Source of the DNA: Mycobacterium decipiens
GTDB lineage: Bacteria > Actinomycetota > Actinomycetes > Mycobacteriales > Mycobacteriaceae
Length of the DNA: 64,000 nucleotides
NCBI RefSeq assembly: GCF_963853665.1
Contig: NZ_OY970459.1
Location: forward strand, 1,922,001 to 1,986,000
Reading direction: 5' to 3'
Shown here: positions 23,901-31,261 of the stretch, in pieces
Numbering within the stretch: position 1 is the stretch's first letter
Layout: every line of letters starts with the position of its first letter
Position numbers and translations under genes: made by a program
The notes under the pieces: model-generated
What the model saw: the letters and a program-made list of their open reading frames with translations, nothing else
What the model was told of the DNA's origin: nothing
Databases searched by the model: none

Positions 23901-24102
23901 CCTTGCCGTGCGAGCCCTGCCCGGACCCCAACTCGAGTTCCGCGTCGAGTTCGACACCGATGTTTTCGACACGGAAACCATCGACTTGCTCATCGGGCGG
24001 CTGCAACGGCTGCTGGAGGTGATGGCCGCCGAACCCAATCGGCCGCTGCTGGAAGCGGAAGCAATCCATCAATCCCGGACAGGCGCGTCCACCTCGAAGT
24101 AG
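11977..24102 (+). CDS. Three-module non-ribosomal peptide synthetase (C-A-T-C-A-T-C-A-T-E-C)
   Basis: A 4041-aa megasynthase. Domains by residue: C1 about 1-420 (HHIVADG 137-143, EntF-like); A1 440-935 (YTSGTTG at 603); T1 Ser981; C2 (HHVAADG 1166-1172); A2 1490-1985; T2 Ser2031; C3 (HHVAADG 2216-2222); A3 2540-3035; T3 Ser3081 (GGDSI, typical before an E domain); E 3125-3570 (HHLAVDG 3255-3261, TVGWFT, NYLGRFG); C4 3590-4025 (HHLVCDG 3743-3749). There is no thioesterase or reductase. Pocket codes aligned by eye to GrsA are A1 DVWTVVAYAK, A2 DVWTVVAMCK and A3 DAGVLGEVDK. A2 is nearest aromatic types; A3 loosely recalls ornithine/basic types; A1 is unassigned. The predicted product is an N-acyl tripeptide with a D residue at position 3. 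Modules 1 and 2 are near-identical repeats. No close match is recalled. Confidence 0.96.
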   Translation: MKANDNAFRLTREQLDIWLAQQTGHSDLEWQVGVLVKIEGALAPDLLEQAIRRVVGEIESVRAAFFEVDGEVSQRVVEHPNFDVPHYDVRCSRDPVQEVYRLTASIRRTPMSLAGPLFKFASFQARPNESYLFICLHHIVADGFSCYLIANRVAAVYSALVAGMDGSPAFLGSLRDLICREEEYEASNDYREDLTYWTENIPFEDAPDYGFAQPADEYDSGLASARVPLDPSIIDRIQGLSQALGVRPASIITAACALLVRGWFTSGDSSLVVFDFPVSRRVGPDSGIPGMVSGVVPLVLRALPATVVTDFCVHVDVRIREAVQHQRFPVQVLERNGHSNATGRLVVNFVPSSTIRDFAGASASALVTAWGRVEHFGLFFMRADGQLFLSTAGAGQPFSNFGVSALAARLERVLAVMVADPGAMLSSVDVLGRGEGARLDVVGNRAVLDASGVGVSVPVVFGQQVACRPEAAALVCGGRVWSYREVDVASNRLGHLLAGLGVGRGVVVGLLVERSARAVVAILGVLKSGAAYVPIDPGYPEARIGFLIEDAAPVVVLASAGLAGRLAGRDVVVIDIDDALSDTSYPAGGLPAPAADDLAYILYTSGTTGTPKGVGIAHRNITQLFGSLGAGVVPAVGQVVAQCHSYAFDVSVWEMWGALLRGGRLVVVPESVTRCPEDFHELLVAERVGVLTQTPSAVGALSVRGLESVTLVVVGEACPVEVVDRWAPGRVMVNAYGPTETWYASMSAPLCAGSGVVPIGSAVSGAALFVLDGWLRRVPAGVVGELYVAGVGVGVGYWRRAGLTGSRFVACPFGGAGARMYRTGDLVYWGADGQLVYVGRADEQVKIRGYRVECGEVASALAALPGVGQAVVIAREDRPGDRRLVGYVTGAVDPGVLRARVAERLPAYMVPAAVVAVDVLPLTVNGKLDIRALPVPEYGGGQRYRGPGGVVEEVLAGIYAQVLGLDRVGVDDSFFDLGGDSLLAMRVVAAVNRALDADLSVRVLFEVPTVGGLAARVGVGSRRWTPLVCGERPAVIPLSFAQRRLWFLDQLEGPSPVYNIPLALGLSGQLDVAALGASLADVVGRHESLRTVFNAVDGIAEQVVIPAERVGLDWGVVDASGWSRRRLSEAINAEVGHCFDLAARIPLRARLFGVAEQEHVLVLVVHHVAADGWSLRPLAADLSAAYAARCAGRAPGWADLAVQYVDYTLWQRANLGELADPGSGVGAQLAYWERALAGMAERVRLPTDRAYPPVADHRGASIGVGWSAQLQQRVARVAREHHASSFMVIQAALAVLLAKISGSSDVAVGVAVAGRGEPALDELVGFFVNTVVVRVQVAGGGTFAELLAQVRQQSLAAFEHQEVPFEVVVERLNPVRSLTHHPLVQVMLAWQNNESAELTLGDLRVKPLAVDTHSARMDLTFSLGERFTDAGAPAGISGAVEFRTDVFDAATIQTLIARLERVLAVMVADPGAMLSSVDVLGRGEGARLDVVGNRAVLDASGVGVSVPVVFGQQVACRPEAAALVCGGRVWSYREVDVASNRLGHLLAGLGVGRGVVVGLLVERSARAVVAILGVLKSGAAYVPIDPGYPEARIGFLIEDAAPVVVLASAGLAGRLAGRDVVVIDIDDALSDTSYPAGGLPAPAADDLAYILYTSGTTGTPKGVGIAHRNITQLFGSLGAGVVPAVGQVVAQCHSYAFDVSVWEMWGALLRGGRLVVVPESVTRCPEDFHELLVAERVGVLTQTPSAVGALSVRGLESVTLVVVGEACPVEVVDRWAPGRVMVNAYGPTETTMCVSMSAPLCAGSGVVPIGSAVSGAALFVLDGWLRRVPAGVVGELYVAGVGVGVGYWRRAGLTGSRFVACPFGGAGARMYRTGDLVYWGADGQLVYVGRADEQVKIRGYRVECGEVASALAALPGVGQAVVIAREDRPGDRRLVGYVTGAVDPGVLRARVAERLPAYMVPAAVVAVDVLPLTVNGKLDIRALPVPEYGGGQRYRGPGGVVEEVLAGIYAQVLGLDRVGVDDSFFDLGGDSLLAMRVVAAVNRALDADLSVRVLFEVPTVGGLAARVGVGSRRWTPLVCGERPAVIPLSFAQRRLWFLDQLEGPSPVCNIPLALGLSGQLDVAALGASLADVVGRHESLRTVFNAVDGIAEQVVIPAERVGLDWGVVDASGWSRRRLSEAINAEVGHCFDLAARIPLRARLFGVAEQEHVLVLVVHHVAADGWSLRPLAADLSAAYAARCAGRAPGWADLAVQYVDYTLWQRANLGELADPGSGVGAQLAYWERALAGMAERVRLPTDRAYPPVADHRGASIGVGWSAQLQQRVARVAREHHASSFMVIQAALAVLLAKISGSSDVAVGVAVAGRGEPALDELVGFFVNTVVVRVQVAGGGTFAELLAQVRQQSLAAFEHQEVPFEVVVERLNPVRSLTHHPLVQVMLAWQNNESAELTLGDLRVKPLAVDTHSARMDLTFSLGERFTDAGAPAGISGAVEFRTDVFDAATIQTLIARLERVLAVMVADPGAMLSSVDVLGRGEGARLDVVGNRAVLDASGVGVSVPVVFGQQVACRPEAAALVCGGRVWSYREVDVASNRLGHLLAGLGVGRGVVVGLLVERSARAVVAILGVLKSGAAYVPIDPGYPEARIGFLIEDAAPVVVLASAGLAGRLAGRDVVVIDIDDALSDTSYPAGGLPAPAADDLAYILYTSGTTGTPKGVAVTHNGIADLVTSHVERLGISPNSRILQFAPLMFDASVGNMWFALLTGAAAVIPDNDQALPGTELADFMVQQKISHAVFTPTALAALPANQLHGMTLLVGGEVCTKELVDRYAAVATLINEYGTTETTVDSTMTGPLESGSGVVPIGSAVSGAALFVLDGWLRRVPAGVVGELYVAGVGVGVGYWRRAGLTGSRFVACPFGGAGARMYRTGDLVYWGADGQLVYVGRADEQVKIRGYRVECGEVASALAALPGVGQAVVIAREDRPGDRRLVGYVTGAVDPGVLRARVAERLPAYMVPAAVVAVDVLPLTVNGKLDIRALPVPEYGGGQRYRGPGGVVEEVLAGIYAQVLGLDRVGVDDSFFDLGGDSILAIQVVARARGAGVLCRPRDVFAEQTVAGVARVATVAGEVLEVAGGDAGVGQVLATPIVRWLETVDGPVRQFNQTMVVQAPAGVSEAGVAVVLQALLDRHAMLRLRVGDDGAGGWSLHAGPPGCVDARRCLQAVGVLSDEALARAWSRLDPAAGVMVSALWVGSTAQLALAIHHLAVDGVSWRILLDDLNRAWDQHRSGEQVVAAAVGTSFRRWASVLAEYARRPAVVEQAAAWRKVLGVPAALPAVEPAVDTFATASSMSVSLDVETTRRLLGEVPAAFHAGVQDVLLIAFALAWAQFFGSSGTPIGIDVEGHGRHEEVAAGVDLSHTVGWFTTKYPVALRVGGLDWAQVVVGAAALGAVVKDAKEQLRAHPDGLTYGLLRYLNADVELTGADPVIGFNYLGRFGTPGRADAGEDGWRIAKWGSLSPDSNAGSLMPLLHTVEVNAVTVDAQAGPQLQAHWTWASSKLDRDQITRVGQLWFAALDGLCAHVGRGGGGLSPSDLAPARLSQRQIERLEQCYRLADVLPLTPTQREMLVHASGPPGRTAVYVVQLDIGLAGPVDQHRWGQAVHTVVNRHPNLVARFAWRHLDEPVQIIPGAPEPAWRYVDLGDVGDIEGQEQIGRVCAAERAAVADVDGGGSAFRAVLISTAAHRHRFVLTMHHLVCDGWSLPILLHEIFAVYTRQPLAAPVPYRRFVAWLAGCDLDSARAAWREVFAGFTQPTLVGPPDRSGLVEGAAKGFLLSAEITEAIGGLARSCHVTVSTVLHAVWAQLLSWLTGHHDVAFGISVSGRPAELAGVQSMVGLLINTVPVRARITPTTTAADLLDQLQHAHHNTLEHQHLALAEIHRLTGHQRLFDTLFVYENYPMDTLDTPGADDELTLTHITGFEFSHYPLAVRALPGPQLEFRVEFDTDVFDTETIDLLIGRLQRLLEVMAAEPNRPLLEAEAIHQSRTGASTSK
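13198..16344 (+). repeat. NRPS direct repeat unit 1 (A1-T1-C2)
   Basis: A 3147-bp unit running from the end of C1 through A1 and T1 to the end of C2. It is followed directly by an almost identical 3150-bp unit. The differences I found between them are confined to 14187-14208 (A-domain pocket residues W742, Y743, A744) and one base in C2 (TAT here, TGT in unit 2). Confidence 0.92.
16345..19494 (+). repeat. NRPS direct repeat unit 2 (A2-T2-C3)
   Basis: The second copy of the tandem unit, 3150 bp. Its extra codon lies in the pocket patch 17334-17358, which encodes T1791, M1792, C1793 and V1794. Elsewhere translations in several frames on both strands agree with unit 1 except for a Tyr-to-Cys change just after the start of C3 (SPVYN becomes SPVCN). 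Confidence 0.92.
19495..21215 (+). repeat. NRPS partial repeat unit 3 (A3-T3) with replaced core
   Basis: The third copy matches units 1 and 2 from 19495 to about 20117, apart from one silent C at 20098, and again from 20533 to 21215. The intervening 415 bp encodes a different A-domain core (residues about 2714-2852). After 21215 the T domain switches to GGDSI and the gene continues into the E domain. Confidence 0.9.
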
Positions 24103-24224
24103 CGGCGGGAATCGCTGCACCGTCAACAGCGTTCGTCTACGCGGAGCACAGAGGCCGACAAAACCGCTGGTCGGTACCCTGTTGGCAGGGCCTCGCGCCT
24201 GCCGGGATGACCTAGGAGAAGTCC

Positions 24225-25895
24225 ATGACCGCCGGCGAGCAGTATTTCGACCTCGGCTCCTTTCACCGGCCGATCGAAACCTCATGCGCGCAAGCCCAGG
24301 TCTGGTTCGACCGCGGACTGGTGTGGGCGTACGCGTTCAACCACGAGGAGGCGATCCGCTGCTTTGAGCGGGCCCTGGAGCTCGACCCGGGTCTGGCCAT
24401 TGCGCGGTGGGGAATCGCCTATTCGGTTGGGCCCAACTACAACAAGGCATGGGAGGCATTCGACCCGGTCGATCTCACGGCGTCGCTGGCCCGCGCCCGA
24501 ATGGAACTCCAGCTGGCCCCACAGGGTAGGGCCAGCCCGGTCGAGCATGGGCTCATCGCCGCGCTGCAGGCCCGCTTTCCCACCGACGACCCCTCCGACG
24601 CGCAGGCCCTGCACGCCGGTCTTGGCGCCTACGCCGACGCAATGACGGTACTGGCCGCGGCCTATCCCGACGACGTCGACGTGCAGGCGCTCGCTGCCGA
24701 TGCGCTGGTCAACGTCACGGCGTGGGCGCTGTGGGACACCGCCACGGGCAAGCCCGCGACAGGCTCACGCGTGATCGAGGCCAAGCGCATCCTCGACGAT
24801 GCGCTGGCCACGCCCGCGGGCCGGGAGCATCCCGGGATCCTGCATCTGTATCTGCACACCATGGAGATGTCGGCGACTCCCGAGGACGCCCTACCGGCCG
24901 CCGATCTGTTGCGCGGCCTGGTGCCCGATGCCGGGCATCTGCAGCACATGCCGAGCCACATCGACGTGCTGTGCGGCGACTACCGCAGCTCGGTGATTGC
25001 GAATCTTGCTGCGGTGCAGGCGGATCGACGCTATGTAAGCCGCGAGGGCCCGTTGAACTTCCACTCGCTCTACCGTGCACACGATCTGCATTTCATCGTG
25101 TATTCCGCGATGTTTGAAGGGCGGTCGCAGATCGCGTTGCAGGCCGCCGACGAACTGGCCGGTCAGTTGACCGCCGAGCTGCTGTCCATCGAATCGCCGC
25201 CCATGGCCGACTGGCTCGAGGCGTTGGCGCCGCTGCGCACCCACGTGCTGGTGCGGTTCGGCCGCTGGGATGAGCTGATCGTGCAGCCACTGCCGCAGGA
25301 CCAAGACCTCTATTGCACCACCACGGCCACGATCCACTACGGACGCGGCGTTGGGCTGGCGGCAACCGGTCGGCTGGCGCTAGCGGACGCCGAGCGCGCC
25401 GCGTTCGGGCAGGCATACGACCGGATACCGGACTCCCGCTATCTGTTCAACAACACCGTTCGCGACATCCTGGCCGTGGCCGCTGCCATGCTCGACGGTG
25501 AGATCGCCTACCGCGAAGGGCGGTTCGAGGAGGCGTTCGGTCACCTGAGGCGCGCGGTCGAACTCGACGACGCGCTGCCCTACGACGAGCCCTGGGGCTG
25601 GATGCAGCCCACCCGGCACGCGTACGGGGCGCTGCTGCTCGAACAGGGCCACGTCGAAGACGCGGCCGCGGTGTATGCCGCGGACCTGGGGCTGGACCCG
25701 ACGTTGGCCCGGCCCTGTCAGCATCCCGGGAACGTGTGGAGCCTGCACGGGTATCACGAATGCCTGCAGCGGCTCGGGCGGAGCGGTGAAGCCGCGATTA
25801 TCGGTCAGCAACTTGCGCTGGCCGCCGCGCGGGCTGACGTGCCGATTCGTGCGTCGTGCGCTTGCCGGCTTACTGCGTGCTGCGAAGGCTCGTGA
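24225..25895 (+). CDS. Tetratricopeptide-repeat protein of unknown function
   Basis: A 556-aa protein with TPR-like helices. The clearest are near residues 36-56 (EEAIRCFERALELDPGLAIA) and at about 430-470. The start is ATG 24225, preceded by CTAGGAGAAG. It lacks a signal peptide or membrane segment and is probably a cytoplasmic scaffold. It begins 122 nt after the NRPS stop on the same strand, so it could be co-transcribed, but nothing ties it to peptide synthesis. Histidine-rich segments such as HLYLHTMEM and HLQHMPSHIDVL may bind metal. The C-terminal 13 residues are cysteine-rich and may be altered by the junction with the toxin fragment that follows. Confidence 0.85.
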   Translation: MTAGEQYFDLGSFHRPIETSCAQAQVWFDRGLVWAYAFNHEEAIRCFERALELDPGLAIARWGIAYSVGPNYNKAWEAFDPVDLTASLARARMELQLAPQGRASPVEHGLIAALQARFPTDDPSDAQALHAGLGAYADAMTVLAAAYPDDVDVQALAADALVNVTAWALWDTATGKPATGSRVIEAKRILDDALATPAGREHPGILHLYLHTMEMSATPEDALPAADLLRGLVPDAGHLQHMPSHIDVLCGDYRSSVIANLAAVQADRRYVSREGPLNFHSLYRAHDLHFIVYSAMFEGRSQIALQAADELAGQLTAELLSIESPPMADWLEALAPLRTHVLVRFGRWDELIVQPLPQDQDLYCTTTATIHYGRGVGLAATGRLALADAERAAFGQAYDRIPDSRYLFNNTVRDILAVAAAMLDGEIAYREGRFEEAFGHLRRAVELDDALPYDEPWGWMQPTRHAYGALLLEQGHVEDAAAVYAADLGLDPTLARPCQHPGNVWSLHGYHECLQRLGRSGEAAIIGQQLALAAARADVPIRASCACRLTACCEGS

Positions 25896-25984
25896 TCCGC
25901 TCGTTCAGCGACGGTGACACTCAGAAGATCTGGGAGCTCTGTCCGAAGGGGGTTAGTAGGGAGCTGGCCAACGCCTGCGGCTAG
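25892..25984 (+). pseudogene. Truncated HigB-like toxin fragment
   Basis: A GTG-started 30-codon frame overlapping the TPR stop encodes IRSFSDGDTQKIWE at its N-terminus. This resembles the opening of HigB/RelE-superfamily plasmid-maintenance toxins (IRSF-D-DTE-LW). After about 16 residues the similarity ends and a stop follows. No antitoxin gene follows. I read it as a remnant of a toxin-antitoxin module. Confidence 0.5.
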
Positions 25985-26040
25985 CTTCGGGCCGATGCGA
26001 GTCCCGGCCGTTACGACGTGGCACGTCCCCTACGGTCGGT

Positions 26041-26135
26041 CCACCTGTTTCTAGAGCCAGGTTTGTGTTTGGTACCGACTTCGGTTGATGTCGCAGGCCA
26101 CGAGGTGATGGTTTTGGCTGTATGCCGCAGCGTAC
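26041..26135 (-). mobile_element. IS3-family 3'-end fragment (copy 2)
   Basis: About 95 bp nearly matching 27050-27142, the 3' end of the decayed IS3 transposase. On the minus strand it encodes the tail YAAAYSQNHHLVACDIN, close to YAAACSHTHHPVACEIN in the other copy. Both are in the same orientation and flank the methyltransferase gene. Confidence 0.75.
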
Positions 26136-26206
26136 GGCTGCGACAGCGGGCGTCCGAAGCGCCACTGTCGACATTTACGTGAGACGAGCCGCGGCAACGG
26201 CGCGCG

Positions 26207-26950
26207 TCAGTCTTTGATGCAGTCCATGATGACCAGGAGCGGGTTGTTGAGTAAGTAGTCCCAGTAGTCGCCCTCGTCGCCCGCTTCGGGGGCGGGTTCC
26301 AGATCGGGTATGTGCACGGCGAAGTCGTGGAAACCGGCATCGCGGAAAGCGGAGGCATAGGCCTCGATCGGCAGGTAGTAGTTCCTGACCTCCAGCGAGG
26401 AATCGGCGAGGTTGAGCGTGATGTCGATCGGTGCGCCGTCGAAGACGTGGTCGGCCAGTTCTACCTCGAATCCGTACTTGCGGTAATCGGGCCGGAAAGA
26501 GTACACGCCCGGATTGGTGTTCACGGTGACGAACCGGCCACCCGGTTTGATCCGACACGCCAAGCCGCGACACATCTGCGCGAGTTCTGCACGATCTTGG
26601 GCGTACACCAACAGCCAAGCGCCGACGACGATGTCGTAATCCTGTTGCGCGACCATCGAACGGGCATCCGCCACGATGTATTCGATGCCCAGCGGCTCCC
26701 GCGATTCCTGTTCGCGGGCCAGGGTGATCATGCGTTCGGAGATGTCGAGTCCGACCGCCTGCGCGGCGCCGGCGCGACGCAGCAAGCGGGTGAAATGCCC
26801 TTCGCCGCACGCGACGTCCAGCACCTTCTTGCCGTTGATGTCACCAATGTGTTTCAGAAAGGAATAGGTCTCGATGCGTTCTCGCCAGGCCTGTGTTTTC
26901 GACTCTTGATACTGCTCGGCGATATGCCCCTGGTTGTAGTCGATTACCAT
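26207..26950 (-). CDS. Class I SAM-dependent methyltransferase (between IS3 remnants)
   Basis: A 247-aa intact methyltransferase with SAM motif VLDVACGEG at residues 43-51, acidic loop GLDISERMI, and the post-motif GAWLLVYAQD. The start ATG begins MVIDYNQGHIAEQYQESK, typical of small-molecule methyltransferases. It is transcribed towards the NRPS locus and is isolated between two fragments of the same IS3 element, so it was probably carried in with mobile DNA. It could methylate the NRPS product, but that is only a guess from proximity. Confidence 0.85.
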   Translation of the reverse strand: MVIDYNQGHIAEQYQESKTQAWRERIETYSFLKHIGDINGKKVLDVACGEGHFTRLLRRAGAAQAVGLDISERMITLAREQESREPLGIEYIVADARSMVAQQDYDIVVGAWLLVYAQDRAELAQMCRGLACRIKPGGRFVTVNTNPGVYSFRPDYRKYGFEVELADHVFDGAPIDITLNLADSSLEVRNYYLPIEAYASAFRDAGFHDFAVHIPDLEPAPEAGDEGDYWDYLLNNPLLVIMDCIKD

Positions 26951-27049
26951 GCCGACCAGCCTTTTCTAAAGCAGAAGCCCAATGCGGTTATCGCCGGCTG
27001 GCGGCCGGCTTACAGAACCCCGAGGGTGCATGAAACTCGGGAGGGTTCA

Positions 27050-28166
27050 CCACCTGGTTCTAAAGCCAGGTTGTGTTTGGTACCGATTCAGTTGATCTCG
27101 CAGGCCACGGGGTGATGGGTGTGGCTGCATGCCGCAGCGTACTCGGCCGGAATCAGATAGCCCAGTGGCGATGGCTGCCATTGTGCTCGTCCTTGAAGTC
27201 GCCGATGACGACGCGGGCTTCGAGCAGGTTGGTCCAGTGGTTTATGCGGCGTCGTGGGTGGGATGTGGTACAGCCCTCCCTTTCCGGCGCAAAACGATTG
27301 CAGCGCTTGAGAAATCAGTTCGAGGCCATTGTCCATTCGCAGCACCATCGGCGGGCCGCCAGCGGCGGTGAAACACTTTTGCAGCTCGTAGATGAGCCGC
27401 TCGGCGGTGATCGAGCGCTCTACGATGTTCAGCAGGGACTCGCGGGTGCGCTCGTCGACCATCGACGCGATCTTGATGGCCCTGCCGTCGACGGTGGAGT
27501 CGAACTGGAAGTTCAACGCCCACCACCTTGGGCGCATCAGCCGCCACCTCCGCCGGCCGGGGCGACTGGCCCGCACGTTTGCGTGGGCTGTGCACGCGGC
27601 GCTGCAGGCCTTCCTCCTTCCACAGCCGATGCACCTTATTCTTGTTCACCTCTCGGTGCTCGTTATGGCGCAGCGCCGCCCACGCCCGGCGAAACTGATG
27701 GCATGGGTGTTTGGTCGAGTACTCACGCAGCAATTGCCGTAGTGGGGCGTCCCGGATCGGCCGGGGTTTGCGCGGCAGGGGTGCGCCGGTAGGTGGCACG
27801 GGCAAGCCCGACCGCTTGCACGCCGACCGCTCAGAGGTGCCCATGGCCTCTTTCAGCATGTCCACCGCGCGGCGCTTGGCGGCCGGGCTCAAATTTCCCC
27901 TTTGCCACCTCCCGCAGAGCATCGTTTCCAGCTCCGCCTCGGCCAGCAGCCGCTTGAGGCGGGTTCTGCTCCCGCAGCTCCTTGAGTTCTTTGGCCGCGT
28001 CCGCATCCATCCCGCCGTACGTGCGGCGCCAGTTGTACAACGTCGCCGCCGCGACCTCCAGCTAGGCGGTGATCGCTTCATTGGTCTTACCCGCCGCGGC
28101 AAGTTTGTCCGCGAGGCGCAGCTTACGCACCACATCCTCAGCGGAATGCTTCTTCCAGCCAGCCAT
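27050..28166 (-). pseudogene. Decayed IS3-family transposase (orfA/orfB)
   Basis: Starting at ATG 28166 the minus strand encodes orfA (MAGWKKHSAEDVVRKLRLAD), interrupted by an in-frame TAG at codon 35 (28062-28064). It then passes through several frameshifts into orfB. Recognisable orfB pieces are the integrase-core Asp segments FQFDSTVDGRAIKI and RMDNGLELI, while the region that should carry the catalytic Glu is missing between TTPHKP and LDQPAR. The tail reaches the shared 3' end at 27050. The element cannot make an active transposase. Confidence 0.85.
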
Positions 28167-28628
28167 TCGTCTCATCGTCCCTTCCGACCCCCATCCGGGG
28201 CCACAGGCCTCTACAACAAGGCGGACTCATCTATTGGGACACGCCAGTTCAAGCTGACCATCTGCCCATGGCAACGACTCGGCAAATCGCTCAAGCTCCG
28301 CCAACTGAAACAACACCTTCGAGCCGTACTTCTTCGCTGAGAACCTTCCGGCTCGTCGCAGGTTATCGGTTTCTGTCACACTGACCGACCAAGATGCTAG
28401 CGGCCTCTGTCGGTGTCACCAGCAGCGACGTGGGGCTGTTTGGTGACCCTGTCCATGAGTCGTCCTGAGTGAGTCCGTCATGGATGGCGAACGTAGTTCC
28501 GAGTCCGCACCACCGCGAGTACATGCGGTGTACGTCGCAGCACCGTTTAGGCCACCCTTAGTTGCGCGAATATTACGCGGGGGTTGTCGAGATAGCCCGA
28601 TATAGGCGGTGAGCTGCAAAAAACACTG
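28167..28628. other. Non-coding stretch between IS3 remnant and tRNA cluster
   Basis: About 460 bp without a gene I can support. The first 80 bp probably contain the left end of the IS3 remnant. The rest shows no conserved protein, no tRNA-like fold and no clear repeat. It lies where the phiRv2 prophage is found in M. tuberculosis, but no integrase or phage gene is visible. Confidence 0.5.
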
Positions 28629-28700
28629 TGCGCGATACTGGGATTGAACCAGTGACCTCTTCCGTGTCAGGGAAGCGCTCTCCCGCTGAGCTAATCGCGC
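28629..28700 (-). tRNA. tRNA-Val (anticodon GAC)
   Basis: A full cloverleaf can be drawn. The 7-bp acceptor stem is GCGCGAT/ATCGCGC, the D arm is AGCTCAGCGGGAGAGC, and the anticodon stem CTTCC/GGAAG encloses loop CTGACAC with anticodon GAC. The T arm contains GGTTCAATCCC. CCA is not encoded; the discriminator is A. Confidence 0.95.
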
Positions 28701-28714
28701 TTGGGGATCGATTC

Positions 28715-28788
28715 TGGAGGTGGAGACGGGAATCGAACCCGTGTGCACGGCTTTGCAGGCCGTTGCCTCACCACTCGGCCACTCCACC
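28715..28788 (-). tRNA. tRNA-Cys (anticodon GCA)
   Basis: Acceptor stem GGTGGAG/CTCCACC, anticodon arm ACGGC-CTGCAAA-GCCGT with anticodon GCA, T arm with GGTTCGATTCC, discriminator T. The 3' CCA is encoded at 28715-28717. Confidence 0.95.
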
Positions 28789-28819
28789 GCGGGGGTTTTT
28801 GATGCCACTTGCACCTTCG

Positions 28820-28892
28820 AGCGGATGACGGGATTCGAACCCGCGACCCTCACCTTGGCAAGGTGATGCGCTACCAACTGCGCTACATCCGC
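28820..28892 (-). tRNA. tRNA-Gly (anticodon GCC)
   Basis: Acceptor stem GCGGATG/CATCCGC, D arm TAGCGCAGTTGGTAGCGCA, anticodon arm TCACC-TTGCCAA-GGTGA with anticodon GCC, T arm with GGTTCGAATCC, discriminator T. No encoded CCA. Confidence 0.95.
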
Positions 28893-29017
28893 GCGCAACG
28901 AGCGAGAGCGTCGCCCGGTGCGAAGGACGACATTAGTCCACGTGAGCGGGCACACACAAATCTCTTGGTACGTTGCGGTTCTAGGCTATCGCAGCGTCTG
29001 CGCGGTGCGCACGGAGA

Positions 29018-29284
29018 TCAGGTTGAAGCGCGGGTCGTGCTAGTGTTCGACGTCGTTCGCCTCTCGGCGCCGGTCCCGTGGCTCAGTGGGAGAGCGTCCG
29101 CTTCACACGCGGAAGGTCGCTGGTTCGATCCCAGCCGGGACCACCACAAAGTGCAGTTCGGCGGCTTTTTGCCACCCAACATGGTGCGCAGCGTCCGGCC
29201 GAAGCCGACCAGGCCGCCCCCGATGTCGATGTCATCGGTGATGAACATCTCGTCCAGCGCGGTAAGGCGCAGCGTTCGGGTCAT
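29018..29284 (-). CDS. Small ORF downstream of the arsenic fusion gene, overlapping tRNA-Val (possibly a gene remnant)
   Basis: An 88-aa frame whose ATG overlaps the stop of the arsenic fusion gene (ATGA). The first about 44 residues (MTRTLRLTALDEMFITDDID and on) look like real protein. The remainder is antisense to tRNA-Val(CAC) and looks spurious. The opening LTALDEMF vaguely recalls the N-terminus of wax-ester synthase/DGAT proteins, but too little remains to say. H37Rv has a small hypothetical gene, Rv2644c, in this place. Confidence 0.35.
   Translation of the reverse strand: MTRTLRLTALDEMFITDDIDIGGGLVGFGRTLRTMLGGKKPPNCTLWWSRLGSNQRPSACEADALPLSHGTGAERRTTSNTSTTRAST
29072..29146 (+). tRNA. 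tRNA-Val (anticodon CAC)
   Basis: Acceptor stem GGTCCCG/CGGGACC, D arm GGCTCAGTGGGAGAGC, anticodon arm TCCGC-TTCACAC-GCGGA with anticodon CAC, T arm with GGTTCGATCCC, discriminator A. CCA is encoded at 29144-29146. It faces the three minus-strand tRNAs. Confidence 0.95.
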
Positions 29285-30786
29285 GGGCGCGGGATGGCCA
29301 GTAGTTCGGCAATCAGCTCCCCGACGCGTTCGGCGATGTCGTCGCGGATCGCGCGAACGACCTCGACCGGTTGGCCGGCGGGGTCGGGCAGGTCCCAGTC
29401 GCGGTAGGTGACACCCGGGTAGTAGGGGCAGGTGTCACCGCAGCCCATGGTGATCACGACGTCACTGGTTGTTACCTGCTCGTCGGTGAGCACCGTGGGG
29501 GTGTTGGGGGTGACGTCGATGCCCAATTCGGCCATCGCCGCGACCGCCGCCGGGTTGATCTGATCGGCGGGTTCTGTTCCGGCGCAACGGACTTCGATGT
29601 GATCACCGGCCAGGTGGCGCAGCAGCCCGGCGGCCATCTGGGAGCGTCCGGCGTTGTGCACGCAGACGAACAGGACGCTGGGTTTGCCGGCCGCACGGGG
29701 AACTCGATGACCGGCTGGCTGACCGAACAGGCGAGTGCGCAGCGCCAACGACACATAGACCAACCCCACCAGGACCGGCACCTCGATCAGGGGTCCGACG
29801 ACTCCGGCCAGTGCCTGCCCGGAGGTTGCGCCGTAGGTGGCGATGGCCACCGCGATGGCCAGTTCGAAGTTGTTGCCCGCCGCGGTGAATGCCAGCGTGG
29901 TGGTGCGTGGGTAGCCCAGTCGCAGGGCCGCACCCAGCAGGTAACCGCCGCCCCACATGATCGCGAAGTAGACCAGCAGTGGCAGCGCGATGCGCGCAAC
30001 ATCCAGGGGGCGGCTGATGATCTGATCCCCTTGCAGCGCAAACAGAATCACGATGGTGAACAGCAGGCCATACAGCGCCCACGGCCCGACCCTGGTTAGG
30101 AACCGCGATTCATACCAGCGCCGACCCCGGGCCCGTTCTCCGATCCGCCGCGACAGGTATCCGCCCAGCAGCGGGATCCCAAGGAAGATCAGCACCGATT
30201 TGGCGATCTGCCCCGGTGAGGTGGCGATGGTGGTCTGGGCTAGGCCCAGCCAGCCGGGTAGCACCGACAGGTAGAACCAGCCGAGCACGGCGAACATGGC
30301 GACCTGGAAGATCGAGTTCAATGCGACGAGCACGGCGGCGGCTTCGCGGTCGCCGCGGGCCAGGTCGTTCCAGATGATCACCATGGCGATGCAGCGGGCC
30401 AGCCCCACGATGATCAGACCGGTGCGGTACTCGGGCAGATCGGGCAACAGCAACCAGGCCAGCGCGAACATCAACGCCGGTCCCAGCACCCAGTTCAGCA
30501 GCAGCGAACCAATCAGCAGCTTGCGGTCGCCGGTGACGGTGTCGAGGCGGTCGTAGCGGACCTTCGCCAGAACCGGATACATCATGACCAGCAAGCCCAG
30601 GGCGATCGGCAACGAGATCCCGTCGATCTGAACCCTTTCCAATGCGATGTTCAGACCCGGAATCCACCGGCCGAGCAGCAGCCCGGCGGCCATCGCCGAA
30701 CCGATCCACACCGGCAAAAACCGGTCAACGGCGGATAGCTTGCCCGCCGCCGGCGGTGTGGTGTCGCGGGGGAGGGTCGCCGTCAT
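29281..30786 (-). CDS. arsC: ACR3 arsenite efflux pump fused to arsenate reductase
   Basis: A 501-aa fusion. Residues about 17-350 are an ACR3-type arsenite permease with about ten membrane segments and the conserved cysteine Cys132 in GLARCIAMVIIW. Residues about 369-495 are a low-molecular-weight-phosphatase-type arsenate reductase with the CX5R loop C-V-H-N-A-G-R at 375-381 and further cysteines in MGCGDTCPYYPG. The fusion would reduce arsenate and export the arsenite. The start ATG overlaps the arsR stop by 4 nt. The H37Rv locus has the same fusion annotated arsC. Confidence 0.92.
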   Translation of the reverse strand: MTATLPRDTTPPAAGKLSAVDRFLPVWIGSAMAAGLLLGRWIPGLNIALERVQIDGISLPIALGLLVMMYPVLAKVRYDRLDTVTGDRKLLIGSLLLNWVLGPALMFALAWLLLPDLPEYRTGLIIVGLARCIAMVIIWNDLARGDREAAAVLVALNSIFQVAMFAVLGWFYLSVLPGWLGLAQTTIATSPGQIAKSVLIFLGIPLLGGYLSRRIGERARGRRWYESRFLTRVGPWALYGLLFTIVILFALQGDQIISRPLDVARIALPLLVYFAIMWGGGYLLGAALRLGYPRTTTLAFTAAGNNFELAIAVAIATYGATSGQALAGVVGPLIEVPVLVGLVYVSLALRTRLFGQPAGHRVPRAAGKPSVLFVCVHNAGRSQMAAGLLRHLAGDHIEVRCAGTEPADQINPAAVAAMAELGIDVTPNTPTVLTDEQVTTSDVVITMGCGDTCPYYPGVTYRDWDLPDPAGQPVEVVRAIRDDIAERVGELIAELLAIPRP

Positions 30787-31163
30787 GCCGGTGCCCCGAC
30801 GGTGGGCGTGGCATCGGCATGAACGCTCAGCAGCGTCGACAACGCATGGAGCGCCTCGGGAACCACGGCGTAGTACACCCACGAGGCGCGGCGCTGCGAG
30901 GTGAGTAAACCCGCGTCGCGCAGGACCTTGAGGTGATGCGAGATCGTCGGCTGGCTCACCGCGACGCCCGCCGAGATGTCGCAGACGCAGGCCTCGCCGC
31001 CGGCATGACTGGCCACCGAGCTCAGCAACTGCAGTCGCACCGGATCGGCCAGGGCCTTGAATTGGGCCGCCATTTCGGCCGCGGTTTTCGAACTCAGCGG
31101 TTCACGCACCAGCGGCGTGGTTACACAACAGGCCAAATCCGGTCGGGGCAGCGGGTTAGACAT
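30783..31163 (-). CDS. ArsR-family arsenic-responsive repressor
   Basis: A 126-aa winged-helix repressor. The alpha-3 metal site Cys59-Val-Cys61-Asp (EACVCDIS) is the classical As(III)-sensing motif, with an extra Cys12-Cys13 pair at the N-terminus. The recognition helix is SQPTISHHLKVLRDAG. It heads the operon with the ACR3-ArsC gene, overlapping by 4 nt. A 14-bp palindrome 1 bp upstream of its start is the probable operator, giving derepression by arsenite. Confidence 0.93.
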   Translation of the reverse strand: MSNPLPRPDLACCVTTPLVREPLSSKTAAEMAAQFKALADPVRLQLLSSVASHAGGEACVCDISAGVAVSQPTISHHLKVLRDAGLLTSQRRASWVYYAVVPEALHALSTLLSVHADATPTVGAPA

Positions 31164-31164
31164 A

Positions 31165-31178
31165 CATCAATATTGATG
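31165..31178. promoter_or_regulatory. Palindromic operator of the arsR-arsC operon
   Basis: CATCAATATTGATG is a perfect 14-bp palindrome, 1 bp from the arsR start codon. Its ATCAA...TTGAT form is typical of ArsR-family operators. A related half site, GAATCAATGT, follows at about 31185-31194. Confidence 0.7.
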
Positions 31179-31261
31179 ATCATCGAATCAATGTGCAAGT
31201 GGCACCCGCGGCCACCGGTGGTGGGCATCGTCGGTTTGGATGCCCACCACCGGGTTCGCCG

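Noticed and set aside
24103..24224. Strong terminator after the NRPS
   Set aside because: Only a weak GGCAGG...CCTGCC pairing near 24184-24205 is seen, too short to call, and read-through into the TPR gene is possible.
28629..29146. Duplicated tRNA 3' end marking an island attachment site
   Set aside because: I compared the 3' ends of the tRNA genes with the sequence around 11.2-11.7 kb and 24.1-28.6 kb and saw no second copy, and there is no integrase gene.
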